Positions 32,168-41,836 of a DNA stretch of 44,353 nt are shown here, piece by piece. Source of the stretch: Sphingobacteriales bacterium (GTDB taxonomy: Bacteria > Bacteroidota > Bacteroidia > Chitinophagales > JADJOU01); assembly GCA_021297855.1 (NCBI GenBank), contig JAJTHM010000001.1, positions 1 through 44,353 of the forward strand, written 5' to 3'. The position numbers were made by a program, and so were the translations under genes. The notes below the pieces were generated by a model. The model was given only the letters and a program-made list of their open reading frames with translations, was not told the DNA's origin and did no database searches. Position 1 is the first letter of the stretch; each line of letters opens with the position of its first letter.

Positions 32168-33649
32168 TTAATGCGCCCGCGCAAACAACACTCTATGGCT
32201 CGTCTCCTTGCCCGTATAGATACATTTTCCGGCGGTCTGCTCGTAGTCATATGGAATACATCGGATAGTAGCTTTTGTTTCTTCTTTGATTTTTTCTTCC
32301 GTTTCGGCAGTACCATCCCAGTGGGTGATAACAAATCCTCCTTCGGCTATTTTGGATTTGAAGTCTTCGTAGTCGGTGCATTCGCGGGTTCTCGAATTTC
32401 TAAATTCTTTGGCTCGGTTGTAGATATTCGATTGAATATCGGTCAATAACTGCTCTACATGATCGACCAATTTATCTTGAGAGATAGATTCTTTGGTTAA
32501 GTTGTCTCGACGAGCGACTTCCGCTACATTTTCTTCTAAGTCACGTGGTCCGAACACGATTCTGACAGGAATTCCTTTGAGCTCATGCTCTGCAAACTTA
32601 AACCCAGGGCGTTTCATTAAGTCTGTGTCTATGATACAGCGGATCCCTTTGGCTTTAAACTGAGTCACGAACTCATTGCATTTATCAATTAAGATTTGAT
32701 TTTGTTCTGGTTTTTTTTCATGAAGAAATGGAACAAATACTACCTGATGCGGAGCTACTTTTGGGGGCATCACAATACCGTTATCATCCGAATGGGTCAT
32801 CAATAGGGCTCCAATTAATCGTGTCGAAACTCCCCATGACGTAGCCCAGACGTATTCGTCCTTTCCTTCCGTATTCTGATATTTGACATCAAATGCTTTG
32901 GCGAAATTCTGCCCTAGGAAATGAGAAGTACCGCATTGTAGCGCTTTGCCATCTTGCATCAAGCCTTCTATGGTATAGGTATCGTCCGCTCCTGCGAAGC
33001 GTTCAGACTCTGATTTCACTCCTTGATATACTGGTATAGCCAACCAGTTTTCTGCAAAATCAGCATAAACGCCTAACATTTTTTTCGTTTCTTCTAGTGC
33101 TTCTGCTTGCGTAGCATGTGCAGTGTGTCCTTCTTGCCAGAGAAATTCCGCTGTACGGAGAAATAGTTTCGTCCGCATTTCCCATCGGACTACATTCGCC
33201 CATTGATTGATCAATAATGGCAAATCTCGATAGGACTGAACCCAGGTCTTATAGGTATTCCAGATGACCGCCTCGGATGTAGGGCGCACCACGAGCTCTT
33301 CTTCTAGCTTGGCTTCTGGATCTACGATGAGTTTCCCCTTATTATCAGGATCATTTTTTAGTCTATAATGAGTCACGACAGCGCATTCTTTTGCAAATCC
33401 CTCTGCGTTTTTCTCCTCAGCCTCAAATAAACTCTTAGGAACAAATAATGGGAAATAGGCATTTACATGGCCTGTGTCTTTGATCATTTTGTCTAAAGCA
33501 TCGCGCATGTTTTCCCACAGAGCATAGCCATAGGGCTTGATGACCATACAACCTCGCACATCGCTATAGTCTGCTAAATTTCCTTTGATGACCAAATCAT
33601 TGTACCATTGATTGATATCGTCTGCTCGTTTTGTAATAAAATCGCTCAT
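32168..33649 (-). CDS. proS: Prolyl-tRNA synthetase, eukaryote/archaeon-like type
   Basis: This class II synthetase charges tRNA-Pro. The ATG at 33649 gives 493 residues starting [20 protein letters not shown]; the longer reading adds 25 hydrophobic residues that overlap the promoter region. Family features are [18 protein letters not shown] near residue 33, [26 protein letters not shown] (motif 2 region), [25 protein letters not shown] and [24 protein letters not shown] (motif 3). The anticodon-binding domain follows, then a short C-terminal extension ending in FARAH. There is no editing insertion. This is the type used by many Bacteroidota. It shares a divergent promoter region with corA. 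Confidence 0.96.
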   Translation of the reverse strand: MSDFITKRADDINQWYNDLVIKGNLADYSDVRGCMVIKPYGYALWENMRDALDKMIKDTGHVNAYFPLFVPKSLFEAEEKNAEGFAKECAVVTHYRLKNDPDNKGKLIVDPEAKLEEELVVRPTSEAVIWNTYKTWVQSYRDLPLLINQWANVVRWEMRTKLFLRTAEFLWQEGHTAHATQAEALEETKKMLGVYADFAENWLAIPVYQGVKSESERFAGADDTYTIEGLMQDGKALQCGTSHFLGQNFAKAFDVKYQNTEGKDEYVWATSWGVSTRLIGALLMTHSDDNGIVMPPKVAPHQVVFVPFLHEKKPEQNQILIDKCNEFVTQFKAKGIRCIIDTDLMKRPGFKFAEHELKGIPVRIVFGPRDLEENVAEVARRDNLTKESISQDKLVDHVEQLLTDIQSNIYNRAKEFRNSRTRECTDYEDFKSKIAEGGFVITHWDGTAETEEKIKEETKATIRCIPYDYEQTAGKCIYTGKETSHRVLFARAH

Positions 33650-33675
33650 TTTGCCTTGATATAAAATAAAAGAGA

Positions 33676-33683
33676 CAAAGATA
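33676..33683 (-). promoter_or_regulatory. -7 promoter box of proS
   Basis: TATCTTTG on the minus strand is 27 bases before the proS ATG at 33649. It lies back to back with the corA box (33693-33700), ten bases away. Confidence 0.55.
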
Positions 33684-33692
33684 AGAAAATAG

Positions 33693-33700
33693 TATTTTTG
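33693..33700 (+). promoter_or_regulatory. -7 promoter box of corA
   Basis: TATTTTTG ends 17 bases before the corA ATG at 33717, giving a leader of roughly 10 bases. Polymerases at this box and the proS box would overlap, so the two genes may compete for initiation. Confidence 0.55.
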
Positions 33701-33716
33701 ATATTTTAAAGTTTGC

Positions 33717-34616
33717 ATGGCCATAACAGAATACTCTATAGATAACTCAAAATTTCAATGGATAGATGTGTTATCTCCCAATGAGTCAGAACTCCTAGCA
33801 TTAGGTCAGCGATTTTCTATTCATCCTTATTCTATTAAGGACTGCCTGGAGCCTGAACATTTACCGAAGTTTGAAAGCCAAGAAGGTTATCACTTTATCA
33901 TTTCTAGATTATTGATAGAACATCAAACTATATCTAAAGTACATACGATACAGCAAGCTACCTCTAAGTTAGCTATTTTCTATAATGAAAAATTTATTAT
34001 TACAATTCACCGTCTTCATTTGGACTTTATTCAAGAGGTGAAACTAAAATATTTTGATACTCATAGATGTCATGCCCCCAGTGATATGGCGGTGAGACTT
34101 TTGTGGCACGTGCTGAAGTCATATGACAACCCATCTCTGAAGTTAGCAGAGGAAATTGATATTTATGAGGAACAAATTTTTCTAAAAAGTCTTTCACCGC
34201 TACTTATGAAAAATTTATATTTTCTAAAGCGCCGTACTCATATAGCTCACAAGTTACTTCAAATGACAACCAATGTGGTGCAGTCTCTCCAGTCAAAAGA
34301 TAAAGTAGCCCTTCAGGATCTCAGGGACACACAAATCCAGCTACAATCCGTCTATGCCCAATGTTTGGAAGATGTCAATAATTTATTGCATTTTTATATG
34401 TCCATTTCTTCGCAAAAGACCAATGAAGTCATGCGAATTTTGACCGTGTTTTCAGCATTTTTCTTACCATTAACCTTTATCGTTGGTATATACGGTATGA
34501 ATTTTAAGTTTATGCCAGAACTAGAACACATTCATGGTTATAAGTTAACTTGGATTTTGATGATACTAATCACCGTGATTATTTTTCAGTGGTTTTGGAG
34601 AAAAAAATGGCTGTAA
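33717..34616 (+). CDS. corA: CorA-family magnesium/divalent cation channel
   Basis: This pentameric inner-membrane Mg2+ (or Co2+/Ni2+) channel has 299 residues. The N-terminal cytoplasmic domain includes [18 protein letters not shown], then [21 protein letters not shown] long stalk helix follows, and two C-terminal membrane helices. The family's pore signature GMN lies in [15 protein letters not shown] near residue 260, and the loop after it is acidic as usual. The final KKWL tail is basic and cytoplasmic. An Nramp-like transporter gene follows on the same strand after 64 bases. Confidence 0.93.
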   Translation: MAITEYSIDNSKFQWIDVLSPNESELLALGQRFSIHPYSIKDCLEPEHLPKFESQEGYHFIISRLLIEHQTISKVHTIQQATSKLAIFYNEKFIITIHRLHLDFIQEVKLKYFDTHRCHAPSDMAVRLLWHVLKSYDNPSLKLAEEIDIYEEQIFLKSLSPLLMKNLYFLKRRTHIAHKLLQMTTNVVQSLQSKDKVALQDLRDTQIQLQSVYAQCLEDVNNLLHFYMSISSQKTNEVMRILTVFSAFFLPLTFIVGIYGMNFKFMPELEHIHGYKLTWILMILITVIIFQWFWRKKWL

Positions 34617-34680
34617 GGAAAAAACTTAATTTTATTGTAGGTAGAAATAAACGTCTCCTTAATTACATATTTAGCGCAAA

Positions 34681-35946
34681 ATGAAAGGAGAAATGAAAAT
34701 GTATAAAAAAATAAGAGGATATCTTAAATTAATTGGTCCAGGATTGGTAACAGGTGCTAGCGATGATGATCCATCAGGAATAGCCACCTATTCGCAAGCG
34801 GGTGCCATGTTTGGTTTGAGTACCTTATGGACATCTGTTCTGGCGTTTCCCTTGATGGCAGCTATACAACAAATGTGCGCTAGAATAGGTTTGGTAACCT
34901 CCCATGGGTTAACCAGAACATTAAAAATTCATTATCCTAGGCCGATTCTATATTTAATGCTTCTATTTAGTGCGCCGGCTATTGTGCTGAATATAGGTTC
35001 AGATATTGCTGGAATGGGTGCGGTCGGCAATTTATTGTTTCCTAGTATTGATGCAGCTGTATTCAGCTTTTTCTTTACTGGCTTATTAATTGTTTTAATC
35101 ATTTATCTACCCTATAGAAAAATTTCTAGCATTTTAAAATGGCTATGTTCGGTTATGATTGTTTATTTAATAGTGCCTTTTTTTTATAAGCAAGATATTT
35201 GGTATATTTTAAAATCCACCTTTGTTCCCAAAATTATATGGGATAAAAATTTTCTATTGGTCCTGGTGGGCATACTGGGTACGACGATTTCACCCTACTT
35301 GTTTTTTTGGCAGACCTCTGCGGAGGTAGAGGAGATGCGACAAAGTAAGAAACTTATAGTAGTCGATAAAAAACTAATAAGTGATGTAAACATGGATGTA
35401 GATTTTGGCATGATTTTTTCTGGAGTTATCATGTTTTTTATTATCCTCACTACAGGTACAGTCTTATTTGACCAAGGGATTCATAAGATTGACACAGTAG
35501 AGCAGGCGGCACTTGCCTTGAAACCTGTAGCAGGAAATCTAGCCTATTTATTGTTTTCCATAGGAGTGATTAGTACAGGTTTGATTGCTATTCCCGTTTT
35601 GAGTGGTTCTCTTTCGTATATTTTTGCCGAATCATTTGGATGGGAAGAAGGATTGGATAAAAAATTTCATGAAGCGAAGGGCTTTTATGCTATAATTATT
35701 GTTTCGCTCATTGTAGGTCTTGGTATTAATTTTATTGGTATTTCACCTGTCAAGGCATTGATATATACGGCAGTTTTATATGGTATATCCGCTCCTGTAT
35801 TGATAGGTATTATTCTCCATATTGCAAATAATAAAACGATTATGGGTGAATACACAAATGGATTCTGGGCAAACTTACTAGGACTATCTAGTTTAGTTAT
35901 AATGCTTTTAGCTGCCATCGGGTTATTATATTTTCAATTTAATTAA
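34681..35946 (+). CDS. Nramp-family divalent metal transporter (variant metal site)
   Basis: This 421-residue membrane protein has about 11 helices and the Nramp/MntH fold. The helix 1 signature reads GASDDDPSGIATYSQAGAMFG, where classical Nramp has DPGN; the Asp-Pro is kept but the metal-binding Asn position is changed. In helix 6 the region GTTISPYLFFWQTSAEVEE lacks the Met of the classical transition-metal site. Such changes are known in Nramp-related Mg2+ transporters and other outlying Nramp clades, so Mn2+/Fe2+ specificity should not be assumed. Its place directly after corA is consistent with divalent-cation transport. Start: the ATG at 34681 is chosen, but Met at codons 5 and 7 are alternatives. 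Confidence 0.85.
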   Translation: MKGEMKMYKKIRGYLKLIGPGLVTGASDDDPSGIATYSQAGAMFGLSTLWTSVLAFPLMAAIQQMCARIGLVTSHGLTRTLKIHYPRPILYLMLLFSAPAIVLNIGSDIAGMGAVGNLLFPSIDAAVFSFFFTGLLIVLIIYLPYRKISSILKWLCSVMIVYLIVPFFYKQDIWYILKSTFVPKIIWDKNFLLVLVGILGTTISPYLFFWQTSAEVEEMRQSKKLIVVDKKLISDVNMDVDFGMIFSGVIMFFIILTTGTVLFDQGIHKIDTVEQAALALKPVAGNLAYLLFSIGVISTGLIAIPVLSGSLSYIFAESFGWEEGLDKKFHEAKGFYAIIIVSLIVGLGINFIGISPVKALIYTAVLYGISAPVLIGIILHIANNKTIMGEYTNGFWANLLGLSSLVIMLLAAIGLLYFQFN

Positions 35947-35971
35947 GGTTTTTTTTAATGGGTATTTGACA

Positions 35972-37117
35972 ATGCAAACTTTTCACAGATTCAATATTGT
36001 AGTTTTTTGTTTTTTGTTTTTTGGACAGCCAATGGCTTCCCAGCAATTCAGTGTTCTGACCTGCAGCCGAGGAGACGAGATTTATAGCACTTTTGGTCAT
36101 TCGGCGATTCGATATCAAGACTCAAGTCAGGGTATTGATTGGGTTTACAATTATGGTCTCTTTGATTTTCACGACCCCAATTTTATCCCTAAATTCTGTA
36201 TGGGGAAATTGGACTATATGGTGGGAAAGGAAACTATGAATGACTTTATGGGGCAGTACGTTTATCAGCAACGAGAGGTTAAGGAACAAGTTTTGAATCT
36301 GTCCTTAGAACAAATAGATAGTTTATTCCAGTTTTTAGAATGGAATATTCGAGATGAAAATAAATACTATCGCTATGATTTTTTATTTAATAATTGTGCG
36401 ACAAAAATAATCGATGTCATAGAGCAAAACTGTAAAGGAGTGCAGATGAAATATTTCGAGGAAGAGGATAAGAAGACTTTCCGTGAGCATATTCATAGCA
36501 ATGCAAGTAGCTCTGTCCCTTGGATAGACTGGGGAATGGATCTAGCAATAGGTATGCCCGTAGATAGAAAATCCACGGCAAGAGAGTATTGTTTTTTACC
36601 GGAGTTTGTCGCAAAATCTATAGGGTTAAGTCAGAATAAAGATCAATCTCTAGTATCAAGTGAGTCTATTTTGATACCAGAAACACCAAGATTAAAGTCA
36701 AGTTTTGCTTGGATTTGGTCACCGACTGCGATTGCATTTTTTTTATTGATTATAGTTGTTTACCTGAAATTTAGACCCACTACCTGGACGCCTAGTTTCT
36801 TCGGACTATTTTTTGTAATTCTAGGCATAGGAGGTTTAGTTATAGGTTTTGAATGGTTTTTTACAGAGCACTCTGTAACGAAAAATAATTGGAATTTACT
36901 CTGGCTCAATCCACTTTTTATCCCTTATGGATTCGCATTATTTCGAAACAAGGAGTGGATAAATTATAAAAAAATAGTAGGTCTCTGCTTGGCTTTGTCC
37001 CTCATTAATGCCATTTTTGAGTTTCAAGCTATTCATGCAGCTAGTAAAATATTGATAGGTATCGCTTTCCTTATTTCCAATGTAACAATAAAAACCAAGA
37101 CTAATACATCATTTTAA
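35972..37117 (+). CDS. DUF4105 (Lnb N-terminal-like) membrane protein
   Basis: This 381-residue protein has a signal peptide ([24 protein letters not shown]), an exported DUF4105 domain (about 28-180) and a C-terminal block of about four membrane helices (about 250-375). The domain shows [29 protein letters not shown] and [18 protein letters not shown]. The conserved His in FGHSAIR and Cys in NNCATK suggest a Cys/His papain-like (NlpC/P60-related) active site, which is inference. The ATG at 35972 is preferred to the TTG at 35966. The family is frequent in Bacteroidota; its substrate is not established. The ppa gene follows after 10 bases. Confidence 0.85.
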   Translation: MQTFHRFNIVVFCFLFFGQPMASQQFSVLTCSRGDEIYSTFGHSAIRYQDSSQGIDWVYNYGLFDFHDPNFIPKFCMGKLDYMVGKETMNDFMGQYVYQQREVKEQVLNLSLEQIDSLFQFLEWNIRDENKYYRYDFLFNNCATKIIDVIEQNCKGVQMKYFEEEDKKTFREHIHSNASSSVPWIDWGMDLAIGMPVDRKSTAREYCFLPEFVAKSIGLSQNKDQSLVSSESILIPETPRLKSSFAWIWSPTAIAFFLLIIVVYLKFRPTTWTPSFFGLFFVILGIGGLVIGFEWFFTEHSVTKNNWNLLWLNPLFIPYGFALFRNKEWINYKKIVGLCLALSLINAIFEFQAIHAASKILIGIAFLISNVTIKTKTNTSF

Positions 37118-37127
37118 TTTCAATTTT

Positions 37128-37678
37128 ATGCAAATAGATAAAACTAATCCCTGGCATAAAGTCAGTCGCGGAAATACAGAGCCGTATAGAGTAAATGGCC
37201 TCATTGAGATTCCGAAGGGAACACGTGCTAAATACGAAGTGGATAAGGAAAGCGGTTTGCTGCGCCTAGATAGGGTTATCTACTCTTCTATGTATTATCC
37301 AGCCAATTATGGTTTCATACCACAAACCTACTGCGGGGATAGAGACCCTTTAGATATTTTGATTTTAACTCAGATAGAAGTAGTGCCACTTTGTATAGTC
37401 CCTGCCAAGGTCATCGGTGTCATGCGCATGGTGGACAGTGGAGATACAGATGATAAAATTATCGCCGTCTGTGCTGGAGACCCTAGTGTCAATCATATTC
37501 AAGATATTTCCGAATTACCCGAATATTTCATACTAGAGCTTAGAAATTTCTTTGAAGAATACAAAAAACTAGAAAAAAACATGTGGTGGTAGCAGATTTT
37601 CTAGATCGAGAGGCGGCTATGGAAATCGTGGAAGAGAGCTTTGAGATGTATGATGAGTTATTAGACGCAAAGATTTAA
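37128..37678 (+). CDS. ppa: Inorganic pyrophosphatase, requires -1 frameshift (or is frameshifted)
   Basis: This family I soluble pyrophosphatase hydrolyses PPi to phosphate. Frame 0 runs 37128-37592 (154 residues) with the catalytic signatures [22 protein letters not shown] and [10 protein letters not shown], then stops after KKLEKNMWW. The last about 30 family residues continue in the -1 frame from CAT at 37580 to the stop at 37676-37678: [20 protein letters not shown] and then [12 protein letters not shown]. Joining them gives about 183 residues, the normal length. The break falls exactly on A AAA AAC (37574-37580), read in frame 0 as GAA AAA AAC, a classic -1 slippery heptamer. Options are programmed frameshifting, a lost A in an A-run (mutation or sequencing error), or a functional short form. 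All active-site residues are upstream of the break. Confidence 0.85.
37574..37580 (+). other. Slippery heptamer A AAA AAC in ppa
   Basis: In frame 0 the codons are GAA AAA AAC. Slipping back one base re-pairs both tRNAs on AAA AAA and resumes at CAT, the frame that encodes the conserved C-terminus. No strong downstream hairpin or upstream Shine-Dalgarno-like stimulator was recognised, which weakens the programmed-shift reading. Confidence 0.6.
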
Positions 37679-37735
37679 ACGAAATTTAATTAATGGCTTA
37701 GGTATATCATGTTATCTTAGCGTAAAAATTAAATT

Positions 37736-38437
37736 ATGTCAAGAATACTAGTACTTTGTTTTCTTCTTTTTGGAAGTATTTCTTTTTCAGCCCAGACTGC
37801 TGAAGATATTATTGAAATGAATCTAAAAGCTAGAGGTGGAAAGGAGAAAATCTTAAGTTTGAAAAATATGAAAATGGAATGCATTTCCAATCGACAAGGG
37901 ATGGAATTTCCATTGACCTTGACTTTTTCCCATAAACAAGGATTCCGAATGGATATGCAGATAATGGGGATGGATTGTTTTATGCTGATCAATAATAAAG
38001 CTGCTTATAGTTATTTTCCAATGCGCGGTCAAGCTAGCCCAGAGGCTATGCCGGACGAAATGCACAAGACCATGTTGTCAAGATTGGATCTGCATGGCGA
38101 TTTTATAGACTATGATGCCAAAGGAATTCAATTTACTGTTCTACCAGAAGAAAAGATAGATGAGAGAGTTTGCTATGTTTTACTTTCAAAGTCCAAAGAA
38201 GGTAAGGAAAAAACAATTTATCTAGATAAAGAAACCAAATTAGTAGTGAAGGAATTATCAAAAACAGAAGTAGAGGGTGAAGAAAAAGAAGTAGCCGCTA
38301 CCTATTCTGATTATAAAACAATAGATGGTTATGTATTGCCTATGGCTATGACGAGCCCTATGCAAGGCGAGTTAAAAGTATCTAAATATACAATAAACGC
38401 TGAGTTGAAACCAGAGCTGTTTGAATTGAAAAATTGA
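37736..38437 (+). CDS. LolA-like outer-membrane lipoprotein-sorting family protein
   Basis: This exported protein of 233 residues has a signal peptide (MSRILVLCFLLFGSISFSAQ) and a LolA/LppX-like half-barrel fold. Recognisable parts are AEDIIEMNLKARGGKEKILSLKNMKME at the N-terminus, strands with GFRMDMQIMGMDC, and KEKTIYLDKETKLVVKEL, then YSDYKTIDGYVLPMAM. This pattern is common in Bacteroidota proteins named for lipoprotein sorting, but a direct role in lipoprotein transport is not shown. It begins 57 bases after the full-length ppa stop, preceded by a TATCTTAG sequence (37713-37720) that is one base from the -7 consensus. The sulfatase gene follows after 33 bases. Confidence 0.8.
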   Translation: MSRILVLCFLLFGSISFSAQTAEDIIEMNLKARGGKEKILSLKNMKMECISNRQGMEFPLTLTFSHKQGFRMDMQIMGMDCFMLINNKAAYSYFPMRGQASPEAMPDEMHKTMLSRLDLHGDFIDYDAKGIQFTVLPEEKIDERVCYVLLSKSKEGKEKTIYLDKETKLVVKELSKTEVEGEEKEVAATYSDYKTIDGYVLPMAMTSPMQGELKVSKYTINAELKPELFELKN

Positions 38438-38470
38438 ATTTAGCGGCATTACGGACGTAATAATCAACTT

Positions 38471-40324
38471 ATGAAGTTTCTTTTTTTATTGATTAGATTA
38501 TTAGTCTTAGAGCTGCTTTTCTGTCAATTTTTTCGGGTTACATTCGTTCTCCTTTCCCCTTCCAAATTCGATCTGACTCTGCTTTTTGGATGTATGCGCG
38601 CAGGCCTAGATTTCGATTTGGGAATAAGTCTTCTTGTTTTATTTCTACTAATTAATATTCATTGGATTTTATCGTTTGTAACTCCAAATTTTAGAGATAC
38701 TATATTTTATCTTTTTTTCTTCGTCCTGATACTAGTGCAGTCCATTGCTGCAGTCGGAGATATTATACTGTATAAATATTGGGATAGCATTTTTAGCGTT
38801 CGAGCCTATCCATATTTAAAGGATTTAGAAGAACTCACAAAGAATGTTTCGTCGTTCAATATAGTTTTTGTGGCTTTTTATTTTGGGTTAATAAGCCTAT
38901 TGTTTTTTTATGCGCGAAAGATAGTGGGCACTTCAATCAACCTAAATCCAAGATGGTATGTTCGACTCATACTGATACTTATATTGGCTCCTGCATCTAT
39001 TCTGTGCCTTAGAGGTGGCTTTCGTGAGATTCCAAGAAATCAGAGTGACGGCTTTTTCTGTGATCAGAGAACTTATAATATAGCTTCAATCAATAGTACG
39101 TGGAATTTTTTTAATGTTTTGATAGAAAATAAAAAATTCCTAGACCACAACCCATATCTTAAATTATCCGATGATTTGATGTTGGAAAAAATTAACGAAA
39201 TGCAAAGGTTAGGTGTAAATAGACAAATGGAATTGTTTTCGTTTACGTCTGCCCCTAATGTTGTTTTAATAACAATGGAGGGAGTGAGTGCGGAAGTTTT
39301 TAAACTGCATAATGGATATAATAGCTATTTGCCATTGCTTGAATCTTTGTTGGATTCTTCCTATTATTTCACAAATGCATATTCTGTTGGTTCGCGCACA
39401 GAACAAGGGTTGGGTGCTTTCTTGACAGGTTCTTTGGCTACACCTTTTAACAGTGTTACAGATAACGTCAGCACTCTTCCAGACTTGCCGAGTATTCTCA
39501 CTTCTTTTAATGATAGAAAATACCATACTCGATTCGTTTTTGGAGGTAATGTTGAATTTGCTAATATGCGCGCGTATTTAAATGAAATAGGATTTGATAC
39601 TGTAATAGACATTCAGCATTTTCCAAAAGAAAAACAACAACAGAGCCTAGGGGTACCTGATGAATTTTTGTTTAATGAATTAATTCGGCAATTTAGAAAA
39701 ATGAAATCTCCATTCTTTCTTCATACATTAACATTGAGTACTCATGAACCATTTGATGTACCTGAATTAAAAACCTATGCATCGGAGAAAAAGATGTATT
39801 TACAAAGTGTTCGATATTTAGATAGACAGTTGGAACGTTTTTTTAATCAGATTCGAGGAGACAAAAAATTTGAGAATACCTTATTCATCATTACTTCAGA
39901 CCATTCGCATAAATTACCAAATGATTGCGATATTGCTAGTAAAGAACGCTATCATATTCCATTGATAATTTATTCCCAACGATTAAATCATCTGTATAAA
40001 GGGTATAGGGATTCCTCTCTTTTTGCTCAACACAATTTTCCAGCAACATTATCCTATTTGATGAAATGGAAGGAGAAGAATTATTTGAAATTTTCGAGGA
40101 ATCATTTTTCTGATATGAATCGATACGCAATGAGTTCCTTTGTAAATGGCTATTTATATCAGACAGATACTTCTTCCATATCTTATGATTATGTATGGAG
40201 GCCTTATGATACCACCAATGTATCATTGGTCAAGCAACATAGCTATCCTCAAGCTATTTTGCAGTATTTAGCTGATCAAATTCGCGGAGTAAGACCCATC
40301 AAGGAATCAAGGTCGTTTAGATAG
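38471..40324 (+). CDS. LTA-synthase-type membrane sulfatase / phosphoglycerol transferase
   Basis: This 617-residue protein has about five N-terminal membrane helices (1-165) and an extracytoplasmic alkaline-phosphatase-superfamily domain, as in LtaS and other phosphotransferases. The domain begins NVVLITMEGVSAEVF (metal-ligand Glu near 270). It continues with YSVGSRTEQGLGAFLTG, whose Thr (near 309) stands where LtaS has its catalytic Thr, then LHTLTLSTHEPFDVP and TLFIITSDHSHKLPND (DH metal ligands near 478). Gram-negative members transfer phosphoglycerol or phosphoethanolamine to glycans or lipids; the acceptor here is unknown. It converges on the glycosyltransferase gene. Confidence 0.88.
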   Translation: MKFLFLLIRLLVLELLFCQFFRVTFVLLSPSKFDLTLLFGCMRAGLDFDLGISLLVLFLLINIHWILSFVTPNFRDTIFYLFFFVLILVQSIAAVGDIILYKYWDSIFSVRAYPYLKDLEELTKNVSSFNIVFVAFYFGLISLLFFYARKIVGTSINLNPRWYVRLILILILAPASILCLRGGFREIPRNQSDGFFCDQRTYNIASINSTWNFFNVLIENKKFLDHNPYLKLSDDLMLEKINEMQRLGVNRQMELFSFTSAPNVVLITMEGVSAEVFKLHNGYNSYLPLLESLLDSSYYFTNAYSVGSRTEQGLGAFLTGSLATPFNSVTDNVSTLPDLPSILTSFNDRKYHTRFVFGGNVEFANMRAYLNEIGFDTVIDIQHFPKEKQQQSLGVPDEFLFNELIRQFRKMKSPFFLHTLTLSTHEPFDVPELKTYASEKKMYLQSVRYLDRQLERFFNQIRGDKKFENTLFIITSDHSHKLPNDCDIASKERYHIPLIIYSQRLNHLYKGYRDSSLFAQHNFPATLSYLMKWKEKNYLKFSRNHFSDMNRYAMSSFVNGYLYQTDTSSISYDYVWRPYDTTNVSLVKQHSYPQAILQYLADQIRGVRPIKESRSFR

Positions 40325-40369
40325 GAAATACGAATACTGCGTGAGACACTTAGTATGGCGAACTGCAAT

Positions 40370-40399
40370 GGTTCGTGTTCCTGCGAACCAAACACGAAC
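40370..40399. terminator. Stem-loop between convergent sulfatase and glycosyltransferase genes
   Basis: GTTCGTGTT (40371-40379) pairs with AACACGAAC (40391-40399). An alternative inner stem is GGTTCG (40370-40375) with CGAACC (40384-40389). There is no T-tract, so its efficiency as a terminator is doubtful. Confidence 0.5.
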
Positions 40400-41463
40400 T
40401 AAACGACATTGACTAGGGAATAATAAATGTCTAAAATATGGGGGTATAATTTACTTCCTTCAAAACTTTTTAATCGTGATTGCGCTTTTTCGATTGGATA
40501 CTGAAGGGCACCTGAGTTTACTTGTATCATTTTCTCAGCTAAATCTTCTATTGAATTCTGAATAAAATAAAGTCCACCATCCGCAGCTACTTCTCTATGT
40601 ATCGGGGTATCGCTAAGGATAATTGGCTTATTCATCTGAAATGATTCTAAAATGGGTATGCCAAAACCCTCGCATTGACTGGGATAAACAGAAAATAAAC
40701 AATGGTTTAAGTAGTTGATTTTTTCACTATCATTTAATTCTGTTAGGAAATGAATTCTATCAGAATACTTCGTTTTTATAGCTAAATCCTTGACAAGGTT
40801 TAATCGTTTTCCTGAGCCGATGAATACTAGGTCGAATGAAACTTGATCTGCAATTCTTTGAAATGCTTTGACAAGAATATCTTGATTTTTTCTACCTAAA
40901 AAGGATGATATACAAATGATGTAATCCTTGGGGTGCGGCTTTTCATCGGAAAGAATTGGTAGAATTGGCACTGCGTTTGGGATAACACTAATTTTTTCTG
41001 AGGAAATATTATAAAAATCAATTATATTCTTTTTAGTAACTTCACTAATAGCTATAATACTATCCGCATTCTTACAAGCATATTTAGCCTTAATGTTATA
41101 AATCAATCTATCAATCCATGGATAGTCATTTGGAAATTGAAGAAATAAGAGATCATGTATTGTAACGATTGTTTTTACTGAGCTCGGGATGAAAAATGGA
41201 AGTTCTCCAGCTAGACCATGATAGACGTCTATTTTATGTTTTACTAGGTCAAAGTAAATAAAAAAACTACGCCATAAAGCACCAAAAATATTTGTCACGG
41301 TGAGTAAGGACGATTGCCATATTTTCTTCTTTGGAGTAAAAAGTATAATATCTAGATTCGGAACATTTTTTTCTAAATATTCTATCAGACTTCTACTATA
41401 GACGCCTAATCCAGAGTGATTATTAAATGCACGCTTAGCGTCAAGACCTAGTTTGAATGCCAC
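40399..41463 (-). CDS. Glycosyltransferase family 4 (GT-B fold)
   Basis: This 354-residue cytoplasmic or membrane-associated retaining glycosyltransferase uses an activated sugar to extend a cell-surface glycan. The N-terminal domain has KLGLDAKRAFNNHSGLGVYSRSLIEYL and DVYHGLAGELPF. The donor-binding domain has SVIPNAVPI, FLGRKNQDILVKAF and the EX7E motif in CEGFGIPILESF. VAADGGLYF follows, typical of GT4 mannosyl/glucosyl transferases. Donor and acceptor are unknown. The PIN-toxin gene ends 4 bases upstream, so it appears to be the last gene of the antitoxin-toxin-glycosyltransferase transcript. Confidence 0.9.
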   Translation of the reverse strand: MAFKLGLDAKRAFNNHSGLGVYSRSLIEYLEKNVPNLDIILFTPKKKIWQSSLLTVTNIFGALWRSFFIYFDLVKHKIDVYHGLAGELPFFIPSSVKTIVTIHDLLFLQFPNDYPWIDRLIYNIKAKYACKNADSIIAISEVTKKNIIDFYNISSEKISVIPNAVPILPILSDEKPHPKDYIICISSFLGRKNQDILVKAFQRIADQVSFDLVFIGSGKRLNLVKDLAIKTKYSDRIHFLTELNDSEKINYLNHCLFSVYPSQCEGFGIPILESFQMNKPIILSDTPIHREVAADGGLYFIQNSIEDLAEKMIQVNSGALQYPIEKAQSRLKSFEGSKLYPHILDIYYSLVNVV

Positions 41464-41467
41464 GAAT

Positions 41468-41836
41468 TCACGGTTGAACTAAATATAACCCTTTAATATT
41501 TTTAAAGCTAGTGTCATAACTAATTAAATGTAAGTCATTAATAATTGCCGTAGCTGCTATTATAGCGTCGGGTGTTTTGATTTTATATTTTCGTCTAAGT
41601 CTAACAGTTTCCTTGACTACAGAAGAATCTAACTCATGTACAACAGCATCGGAAATAAACTCGTTAATTATTGATATTTCATCTGTCGAAAAACCAGTAT
41701 AGGATAGCAGCTCAATTTGGGTAATAACAGAAATTTCTGGGACTAAATTTTCAATCAGACTAGTAATATTTTCTTCTAACTGATTACAAAAGTATTTACT
41801 AACAATATTGGTATCGAGAAGGTATCTTATTCCCAT
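41468..41836 (-). CDS. PIN-domain toxin (VapC-type ribonuclease)
   Basis: This 122-residue PIN nuclease is expected to cleave RNA as the toxin of a type II toxin-antitoxin pair. Acidic catalytic positions are present: D8 in YLLDTNIVS, a Glu in ITQIELLSY, Asp in TPDAIIAATA and Asp in LISYDTSFKNI. Length and motif order fit VapC/FitB-like proteins. It overlaps the antitoxin gene by 10 bases, which couples their translation, and is followed after 4 bases by the glycosyltransferase. Confidence 0.9.
   Translation of the reverse strand: MGIRYLLDTNIVSKYFCNQLEENITSLIENLVPEISVITQIELLSYTGFSTDEISIINEFISDAVVHELDSSVVKETVRLRRKYKIKTPDAIIAATAIINDLHLISYDTSFKNIKGLYLVQP

Noticed and set aside
32160-32175. GCGC...GCGC stem at the proS end
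   Set aside because: Four base pairs overlapping the stop codon without a T-tract; too weak for a terminator.
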